A stretch of DNA of 64,000 nucleotides from Galaxea fascicularis (Eukaryota > Cnidaria > Anthozoa > Scleractinia > Euphylliidae): NCBI GenBank assembly GCA_948470475.1, contig OX419346.1, positions 18,114,504 to 18,178,503 on the forward strand, in the 5' to 3' direction. The notes beneath the pieces were generated by a model. That model saw only the letters and a program-made list of their open reading frames with translations, was not told the DNA's origin and made no database searches. The position numbers and the translations under genes were made by a program. This document shows, one piece after another, positions 60,901-64,000 of this stretch. How positions within the stretch are numbered: the first letter of the stretch is position 1; each line of letters begins with the position of its first letter.

Positions 60901-63078
60901 TCCCCCATTTGCATTAGATTCGATACACGTGAAGTTCGACGTTTGAACCTGGCATTAAGTACACTATTATTTGTACTCACCTAAGGGCTCGTGCAATTTC
61001 GAGGACTTTCAAAATTGATGGTTCCTATTAATCGCGAATATGCTCAAGGCCGTGCGATTTCTTATACTAATGTCTTGAGTGCTGAATTGAAGAGAGCTTC
61101 ATAGAGACCTATGTCTGCCTAACTGCGATGTCTACATTTAAACAAGACACTGTAAGTTTACTGGGGAGTTTTAGCCGCGACGGCAACGAAAACTTCATTT
61201 TAAATATATAATTTCTCGTTTGTATATCTCTTTTGCGATTATTGCAATTTGCTTAACTTGGAAAATGTTGACTAACTGTCCAGGAACTAACTTACTATAA
61301 ACGGTGCTAAAGCAGGGGAAAAAAAAAAAAACTTTGCCACCATGCGCTCACGTTCTTGAGAAAACATAAAATTTTGTCATTTCATTTTGCAGAGGACGGT
61401 AAAGAAATGTACCAAAATGTAAAACGCACGGATTTCTGCAAGTACACATTGTACAGGCAAAACAATTTTTCTGGTCCGGTATGTCCTGTGGAGTTAAAAG
61501 ATATGAACGCCAGAAATGTTACATGCCTCCTCCAAGTGGAATGAGTGGCCCGTTCTTTTTAAGAACACCGCTGGATTAGGAAAATACAAAGTTCCTTGAT
61601 TTGTGTTGCTGAAGACAACCATTTCACTCGCAAAACATAAGCTTACAAGACCTCCCGTGCGAATTCCCAAATAGTAATAGTTAAGAGTGTTTTCACTCAC
61701 GTGACTATCAGCCATATTAGTTTACTGAAATAAAAGAAGCTATTTCCATAAAAATAGAATGCAATACCCAGAGGTTTAGTTTGGGACATCAACATGGCCG
61801 CCGTGAGGTCACGTGAAAACACTCTATATCTGCAACTCGCCAACTCACCAAAATAGTCTTCCAAAGCAACAGTAAAATTTTCTTTATTGGGAAATGAGGG
61901 CTGCTACCGGCGCAGAACTTTAAAACCATTTCCAGTAAAACTATTGTCAGAAGCTCGTCACTGCCCCAAGGTTGGCCTACGGAAAATACGAACATTGGTA
62001 AAATCCTTAAAATAATGCAAAGAACTTTAAAGGACAAGGAGAAAATTAATTAGATCAGTAAATGCATGCGTTTGTGTGCGTGCGTAAGTGAGTAAATAAT
62101 TTGAACCCAGGCGTCAAATCATTGTAGCTTAACGAAGCACTTGTCCAGAGAAGTGTGGTCTTGAGAAGGGCTGTTTGTGGAGACATTAGAGAGCTTAAGC
62201 AACGACGACGGCGACGGCAACGAGAGCGTCATTTCAAAATATGACTTCCCGTTTTCGTAACTTTTTCGTGATTATTCCAATTTGTTTAACAAGAAAAATG
62301 CTGGCGAGCTGTCCAGGGTCTAAATTACTGTGAACGGTGTAAAAGCAAAGAAAAAGAAAGAAAAACTTGCCGTCTTGCGCCCACGCTCTCGAGAAAACCC
62401 AAAATTTGGTCATTTGACGTTGTTGTTTTGCAGAGGACGGCAAAGAAATGTACCAAAATGTAAAACGCACGTGCAGAGTATTGTTTCAGCTCATTAAACC
62501 CATTGTTTTGTGGCGTTCTCCTTGCCGTTGCCGTCCTCGTTACTTAAGCTCCCTATTGACTAACGTTTGTTCACCCTCAACAGACGGACGGACGCTCACC
62601 TCCCATGTACTGAAAGTAATATTAATTTGCGTAGCTGCAATGCTTATTGAGCAGTTTTCAGTTTAGTTTCGAAAGAACTTCTATTTTCCATTGTTTTGTT
62701 TTACCTCGCCCTGTGATTGGTTAACAAAACTCGCGCCACTTTCTGAACCAATGAGAAGCAAAACTGAAATCAATCGTGACTTCCACGCGCACATTTTCCC
62801 GCGCTTGGCGTCGCGGGCTGCATGTAATTACTTAAATTGGTCCACCCTATAGAGTACTGCAGTTTGGTTTTAGTTCAACAGCCTTCGATTAAAACTCGCA
62901 CTGGTATAGAAATGACTTGAATCAAGAACCGCTGTACTTACTTAACTCCGTGAAAAACATCTCCCGGGCTTGAGCAAGTTCCTCTGAATCTGATTCGGCG
63001 TAGCGCATGACTTCAACAATAGTGTAAATGATATTGAGATAAACCCTTAGATCAGGAAGAGATAAGAAATTGAAACAG
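34748..63078 (-). CDS. STRIP1: Striatin-interacting protein STRIP1/2 (FAM40) orthologue, 5' end outside window
   Basis: Sixteen exons in transcript order: 63078-62942, 61976-61849, 60081-59837, 59431-59366, 48337-48274, 47217-47146, 46465-46391, 44831-44734, 43513-43462, 42865-42791, 42205-42105, 39356-39290, 37600-37496, 36990-36907, 36358-36241, 35031-34748. All have GT-AG sites and agreeing phases, giving 589 codons to TGA. Hallmarks shared with animal STRIP1/2 include [74 protein letters not shown] and [19 protein letters not shown] is a cytoplasmic scaffold of the STRIPAK complex (striatin, PP2A, GCKIII kinases), acting in Hippo signalling, cytoskeleton and trafficking. Vertebrate proteins are ~830 aa, so ~200 N-terminal residues are missing at the right edge. 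The symbol stands for the STRIP1/2 ancestor; which paralogue it matches cannot be decided. Confidence 0.95.
35168..35260 (-). repeat. SINE 3' end, poly-T tail family, copy 2
   Basis: On the minus strand: CCGAGGTCATAGGGTCGACT, then TCCGCACAAGCCTGATTTTTTTT. A degenerate version of the B-box/poly-T arrangement at 32378 and 59733. It lies in the last STRIP intron. Confidence 0.4.
36461..36665. repeat. Dispersed repeat, inverted copy at 51310
   Basis: Shares GTGTCTCGCGTCCAAGCGAT, AAATTAAAGCTTATAGAGCT, GGCTATCAAGCTATACCAAG and CATGCGAGCGTCCGAATCACC with 51310-51505 on the opposite strand. Both copies are in STRIP introns. Confidence 0.75.
36678..36735 (-). repeat. tRNA-derived SINE head
   Basis: Minus strand GGCAGGGTGGCCGAGTGGTT then AGGGCGCTGGATTTCAATGCC matches a Ser/Leu-type tRNA 5' half with a clean A box, but no B box follows. 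A SINE or tRNA pseudogene rather than a tRNA gene. Confidence 0.5.
37190..37400. repeat. ~106-bp satellite family, locus 1 (two diverged units)
   Basis: Units contain GGTGCTGTTTATTA.GCTGTACA, TAACTTTTGA.TCTGT, and CCATTCAAATGAAAGCTA. Same family as 46680-47125 and 55405-55870. Confidence 0.7.
37735..38130. repeat. GACTCCG/CGGAGTC motif cluster
   Basis: About 20 copies of CGGAGTC or its complement GACTCCG in short clusters, on one strand at the left (GACGGAGTCGGAGTC) and the other at the right (CCGACTCCGA). Interspersed TTATGATCTAGTGAAAACTA and CTCACTGGATCATAAGCG are inverted. Probably a transposable element with subterminal binding-site arrays; class unknown. Confidence 0.65.
38883..39167. 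mobile_element. Foldback MITE
   Basis: AAGCCGCGGCTACATGAGCG.. inverted as ..CGCTCGTGTATCCACGGCTT, with inner TTGCTTGCGATGGTGATG / CATCACCATTGCAAGCAA; ~285 bp, GC-rich centre. It lies in a STRIP intron. Confidence 0.75.
40345..40529. mobile_element. Foldback MITE
   Basis: CATTCTCGTCCCCACAGCC.. inverted as ..GGCTATGGGGACGAGAATG, continuing through CTTCTC..GCCGGCGGGGCCTTGG; arms ~70 bp. It lies in a STRIP intron. Confidence 0.8.
41835..42090 (+). mobile_element. tRNA-derived SINE
   Basis: A box TGGCACAGTGCGG (41846-41858) and B box GAGTTCGATTCC (~41890) at tRNA spacing, then a ~190-bp unrelated body ending in a short tandem tail (ACCTTTACCTTTACCT). The 3' tail stops about 15 bp from the STRIP exon donor at 42104. 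It is antisense to STRIP. Confidence 0.8.
42105..43513 (-). CDS. STRIP1: STRIP exons: HEAT-like core (DVNRHK to FANCIP)
   Basis: Exons 43462-43513 ([17 protein letters not shown]), 42791-42865 ([19 protein letters not shown]) and 42105-42205 ([19 protein letters not shown]). They are the most conserved part of the family. The donor of the last exon (GTGAGT at 42104-42103) lies about 15 bp from the 3' tail of the SINE at 41835-42090. Confidence 0.94.
42571..42657. repeat. (ATC)n imperfect microsatellite
   Basis: ATCATCATC with GTC and ACC interruptions. The Asp-rich frame on the minus strand is a by-product. Confidence 0.9.
43783..43900. repeat. 118-bp near-perfect palindrome
   Basis: GTTGTTTTCGGCTGTCACTA.. 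inverted as ..TAGTGACAGCCGAAAACAAC, closing at TTTCAAAATATTTGAAA; ~58-bp arms with almost no mismatch, implying a recent origin or cruciform selection. Confidence 0.85.
44347..44716. mobile_element. MITE family A (GCAACGACGACGG ends), copy 1
   Basis: Ends GTTTAAGCAACGAGGACGG / CGTCGTCGTTGCTTAAAC, with internal ACATTTTGGTACATTTGTTT and CCGTTCACAATAATTTAGACC blocks. The same blocks recur inverted at 62188-62554 and in part at 61163-61443. It ends ~18 bp from the STRIP exon 44734 donor. Confidence 0.8.
44734..48337 (-). CDS. STRIP1: STRIP exons: central region
   Basis: Four consecutive small exons: 48274-48337 ([19 protein letters not shown]), 47146-47217 ([14 protein letters not shown]), 46391-46465 ([17 protein letters not shown]) and 44734-44831 ([12 protein letters not shown], then [14 protein letters not shown]). 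The order matches vertebrate STRIP1. The introns between them are packed with repeats: the 47.9-kb minisatellite, the 106-bp satellite, a SINE at 46048 and the MITE at 44347. Confidence 0.93.
45749..45792. repeat. (AATC)n microsatellite
   Basis: About ten AATC units with one AGAC interruption, in a STRIP intron. Confidence 0.9.
46048..46335 (+). mobile_element. tRNA-derived SINE with (ATC)n tail
   Basis: A box GTGGGGCAGTAGTGAGAGCG and perfect B box GGTTCGATTCC (46098-46108), unrelated body, then (ATC)n tail ending about 46335. The tail lies ~55 bp from a STRIP exon. Confidence 0.8.
46680..47125. repeat. ~106-bp satellite family, locus 2, interrupted by a MITE
   Basis: Two near-identical full units (CAAATGAAAGCTACTGGGCA repeat start 46928 and 47034) plus a diverged unit to the left of the inserted element at 46771-46926. 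The array ends ~20 bp from the STRIP exon at 47146. Confidence 0.85.
46771..46926. mobile_element. TA-flanked MITE, copy 2 (nested in satellite)
   Basis: Same 65-bp inverted arms as 4287-4443 (GGCCATATTCGTATTCTCGG..). It splits a satellite unit between AAGTGTGAC and TTCAAATGAAAGC, so the intact units give the empty-site sequence. Confidence 0.9.
47317..47607. mobile_element. Foldback element with TAGCCTGCGTAGC ends
   Basis: TAGCCTGCGTAGCAGGC.. inverted as ..GCTACGCAGGCTA, with GTTCGAACCC / GGGTTCGAAC just inside. ~290 bp, purine-rich centre. A partial related end (TAGCCTGCGTAGCTGGCGG) is at 43621. Confidence 0.75.
47865..48140. repeat. 75/72-bp minisatellite rich in ACCG/AACG tetramers
   Basis: Units begin at 47924, 47999 and 48071 (CGGA.CAACCGACCG ... 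CGAACGAACGAAAGAG). Within each unit the tetramers ACCG, GACC and AACG repeat. Long frames on both strands are artefacts of this. Confidence 0.9.
48890..49215. repeat. Dispersed repeat (shared with 27545-27880)
   Basis: Second copy of the family described at 27545 in the same orientation; it lies in the large STRIP intron that holds snail. Confidence 0.65.
50376..50501. mobile_element. Foldback MITE family B, copy 1
   Basis: ATGTGCCGAATC.. inverted as ..GATTCGGCACAT, with GAAGTTCGACGTTTGAACTG at the right end. Same family as 60835-60953. Confidence 0.65.
51310..51505. repeat. Dispersed repeat, inverted copy of 36461
   Basis: GGTGATTCGGACGCTCGCAT, GATAGCCAGCTCTATAAGCT and ATCGCTTGGACGCGAGACAC match 36461-36665 on the other strand. 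Confidence 0.75.
51866..51898. repeat. (TA)n microsatellite
   Basis: About 16 TA units followed by a T-run; 1.4 kb upstream of snail. Confidence 0.9.
53287..54337 (+). CDS. snail: Snail-family zinc-finger transcription factor
   Basis: Two exons, 53287-53362 and 53625-54337, joined in phase 1 (GTGGGA donor, CAACAG acceptor, 262-nt intron), encode 262 aa, the normal length for Snail. The start ATG gives the SNAG repressor motif MPRSFLIKK, which in the family recruits LSD1/CoREST. Residues ~131-258 hold five C2H2 fingers. Fingers 2-5 carry the family signatures [50 protein letters not shown] and [14 protein letters not shown]. The protein should bind CAGGTG/CACCTG E-boxes as a nuclear repressor in germ-layer or EMT-like programmes. 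Finger 1 is unusual: HKH spacing instead of H-x3-H. The gene lies entirely inside a STRIP intron on the opposite strand. The ATG is chosen for SNAG; an in-frame codon upstream does not add a known motif. Confidence 0.97.
54929..54934 (+). terminator. Candidate poly(A) signal of snail
   Basis: AATAAA about 590 nt downstream of the snail stop codon, in AT-rich sequence. It would give a ~0.6-kb 3' UTR. The assignment is by position only. Confidence 0.4.
55405..55870. repeat. ~106-bp satellite family, locus 3 (about four units)
   Basis: Units begin CCATTCAAATGAAAGCTACT (55410), then ATTCAACTGAACGCTACTGA, AATTAAGCTGAGCAG and CTTCAAATTAAAGCTACTGA. They degrade progressively to the right. It lies ~1.1 kb past the snail stop. 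Confidence 0.85.
56200..58140. other. STRIP intron sequence without recognised features
   Basis: Both strands were scanned for exons that could join the flanking STRIP exons or extend snail; none was found. Only short chance frames and dispersed low-copy sequence are visible. Confidence 0.4.
59366..60081 (-). CDS. STRIP1: STRIP exons: acidic/proline linker and PKVRQKD segment
   Basis: Exon 59837-60081 starts [15 protein letters not shown], matching the family's TLGGFEEL, then runs into a Pro/Ser/Asp-rich linker ([17 protein letters not shown]) ending [10 protein letters not shown]. Exon 59366-59431 (66 nt) supplies [20 protein letters not shown], matching the vertebrate REKDIEMFLESSRSKF segment, and joins in phase 2 to the [16 protein letters not shown] exon at 48337 across 11 kb. 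The linker looks shorter than the vertebrate one (82 residues in the exon). Confidence 0.9.
59733..59790 (-). repeat. SINE 3' end, poly-T tail family, copy 3
   Basis: On the minus strand: GCAGAGGTCGTGGGTTCAAG, then TCCCGTACGAGCC and a T-run. It is the clearest B box of this family. It lies ~50 bp from the donor of the STRIP linker exon (59837). Confidence 0.55.
60116..60364. mobile_element. PIF/Harbinger-like MITE with TTA duplication
   Basis: A 249-bp element with ends AGGTCGGCACACACGAGGGG / CCCCTCGTGTGTGCCGACCT, flanked by TTA on both sides (60113-60115 and 60365-60367). A 3-bp TWA duplication is typical of PIF/Harbinger. Inside, GGGACTAGTCGCAGGGACT-type motifs and their complement GTCCCTGCGACT recur several times in both orientations, around a centre of AAATTCAAACCAGTTTGAATT. 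It starts 35 bp upstream of a STRIP acceptor. Confidence 0.85.
60835..60953. mobile_element. Foldback MITE family B, copy 2
   Basis: GGCCCGGTTCAAACGT.. inverted as ..ACGTTTGAACCTGGC, with inner GAATCTAATGCAAATG / CATTTGCATTAGATTC. Same family as 50376-50501. Confidence 0.75.
61163..61443. mobile_element. MITE family A, copy 2 (right end missing)
   Basis: Starts GGGGAGTTTTAGCCGCGACGG and shares GAAATGTACCAAAATGTAAA and CGTTCTTGAGAAAACA blocks with 62188-62554 in the same orientation, but stops after AAAACGCACG. Confidence 0.65.
61684..61825. mobile_element. Foldback MITE (AGAGTGTTTTCACTCACGTG ends)
   Basis: AGAGTGTTTTCAC..CACGTGAC inverted as GTCACGTG..AAAACACTCT. It ends 24 bp from the donor of STRIP exon 61849-61976. 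Confidence 0.75.
61849..63078 (-). CDS. STRIP1: STRIP exons: N1221-like N-terminal region
   Basis: Exon 62942-63078 encodes [19 protein letters not shown] and ends in phase 1 (GTAAGT). Exon 61849-61976 encodes [19 protein letters not shown] and [17 protein letters not shown] and ends in phase 0 (GTGAGT). The acceptor of the first exon is placed at 63079-63080 because DLRV, which precedes the better pyrimidine-rich AG, is conserved in the family; the 5' boundary is therefore uncertain by about 45 nt. No upstream STRIP exon was recognised in 63079-64000. Confidence 0.88.
62188..62554. mobile_element. MITE family A, copy 3
   Basis: AGAGAGCTTAAGCAACGACG.. to ..CGTTACTTAAGCTCCCT; shares its body with 44347-44716 in inverted orientation. 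Confidence 0.8.
62700..62830. repeat. Dispersed repeat (ATTGGTTAACAAAACTCGCG type)
   Basis: Contains CGCGCCACTTTCTGAACCAA, TGAGAAGCAAAAC and ACATTTTCCCGCGCTTGGCG. Related pieces occur inverted near 4545-4650 and in the same orientation near 20575-20650. Confidence 0.6.
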
Positions 63079-63835
63079 CTCAGGAATACGTTTTACGTAA
63101 GGATGGGCCGATACCGTTTTTTTCAAATCGATACGATACTGACTTTTTTCTTGCATTACATTACATAAACACTAGAGCATCAGTTATCAAACGACGAGCG
63201 TGGGCAGGCCAAGTGCAGTATTGAAAGCACCGATACTCCTCACTAGTATCGACATTTTCCCATCCCAACTCGGTATCGCCGGTATATTTGGTATCAGTAT
63301 CGGCCCATTCTTAATGTTACGCTCATTTATGCAACTAGTTTTAAGGGAAAAGAGATCCCACTTGCCCTCATCAGACGTTGATTCATACAAGTCATACATT
63401 ATAAATCACTGTCATTCAACTCTTTCTCAGCTCTCTGAGACGTTTTCAGATTTTACAAATTTCAATGTTCATTTACCTCAGGGTAACGCTATCAGCCATC
63501 GAGACTGCAGGTTTGTGCAGTGCTGATAAAGCTGCATGGGAATTGCTGGAAAAAAGTGCATTTTACCGGTTAACAATTATTCCAGCTCTACAGTGTACAG
63601 GTGAGGGCTTTCAATAATTGAAGAAAATTTAATAGAAAGATATAGGATTCTTCATAGGCGTATACATGTTGGTTTTGGTTTAAAATTTTTGAACCAGTTT
63701 AATTTTTAGTTTTCCTTGTGTCAAATTCGTTACCATAACCTGAAGCCAAAGAAAATAAAAATCAAACTGATTAAACGACAAAGACCGGTAGTGTGTTCAG
63801 AGGCTGGGTAAATGGCTTTCCTGACTTTTTTTTTT

Positions 63836-63857
63836 TGTAGTAGTAGTAGTAGTAGTT
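63836..63857. repeat. (TAG)n microsatellite
   Basis: About seven TAG units following a T-run. 63079-64000 otherwise shows no recognisable STRIP exon. Confidence 0.85.
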
Positions 63858-64000
63858 GTAGTAAATCGCTAGGTTTTACAGTATTGCAAAAGCTAATTAA
63901 TTATTAACAAAACAAGGGTAATGATAACATTGTCCTGAGTTACATCACTTTCATTAATTATTTTGATAATATCGATATATCGCGTATATTTGTACACGAG

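Overview
The window is animal nuclear DNA. Most genes are split into many short exons by GT-AG introns, and the introns are full of foldback (MITE-like) elements, tRNA-derived SINEs and simple repeats. The protein content (a CUB/Ig/LRR receptor, a Snail factor, a STRIP scaffold) and the repeats (TA-flanked foldbacks, poly-T-tailed SINE 3' ends) suggest an anthozoan cnidarian, most likely a stony coral. That assignment is inference; no database search was possible.

Layout. (1) 1853-30444, + strand: one large receptor-like gene of 28 exons. I joined them by hand and every intron phase agrees, giving about 1,637 residues. The order is signal peptide, CUB, Ig, CUB, Ig, CUB, LRR N-cap, 13 LRR exons of exactly 72 nt, four divergent LRR/C-cap exons, a Cys-rich ephrin-receptor-like (GCC2/GCC3-type) region, and a polytopic membrane domain of about 8-9 helices in one exon. 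A 231-codon open frame at 31107-31802 may be an alternative cytoplasmic tail, but its splice junction is unresolved. (2) 34748-63078, - strand: 16 exons of a STRIP1/2 (FAM40, striatin-interacting protein) orthologue. The stop codon is at 34748 and the N-terminal ~200 residues lie beyond the right edge. It converges tail-to-tail with the receptor gene. (3) 53287-54337, + strand: a complete two-exon Snail-family zinc-finger gene (SNAG motif plus five C2H2 fingers, 262 aa), nested antisense inside the 11-kb STRIP intron 48338-59365.

Mobile and repeated DNA. There is a TA-flanked Tc1/mariner-like element carrying a PAX-like paired helix-turn-helix fragment (18810-19663), a PIF/Harbinger-like MITE with TTA target duplications 35 bp from a STRIP exon (60116-60364), and a 418-bp near-perfect palindrome (22054-22471). 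Further items are a MITE family with two copies, one inserted in a ~106-bp satellite seen at three loci, several SINEs, and a 75/72-bp minisatellite (47865-48140). Several elements lie 12-35 bp from splice sites.

How the genes may work: the receptor would sit at the cell surface and bind ligands through its long ectodomain; STRIP is a core subunit of the STRIPAK phosphatase-kinase complex; Snail is a DNA-binding repressor. Nothing in the sequence links the three functionally. The notable relation is positional: Snail lies within STRIP.
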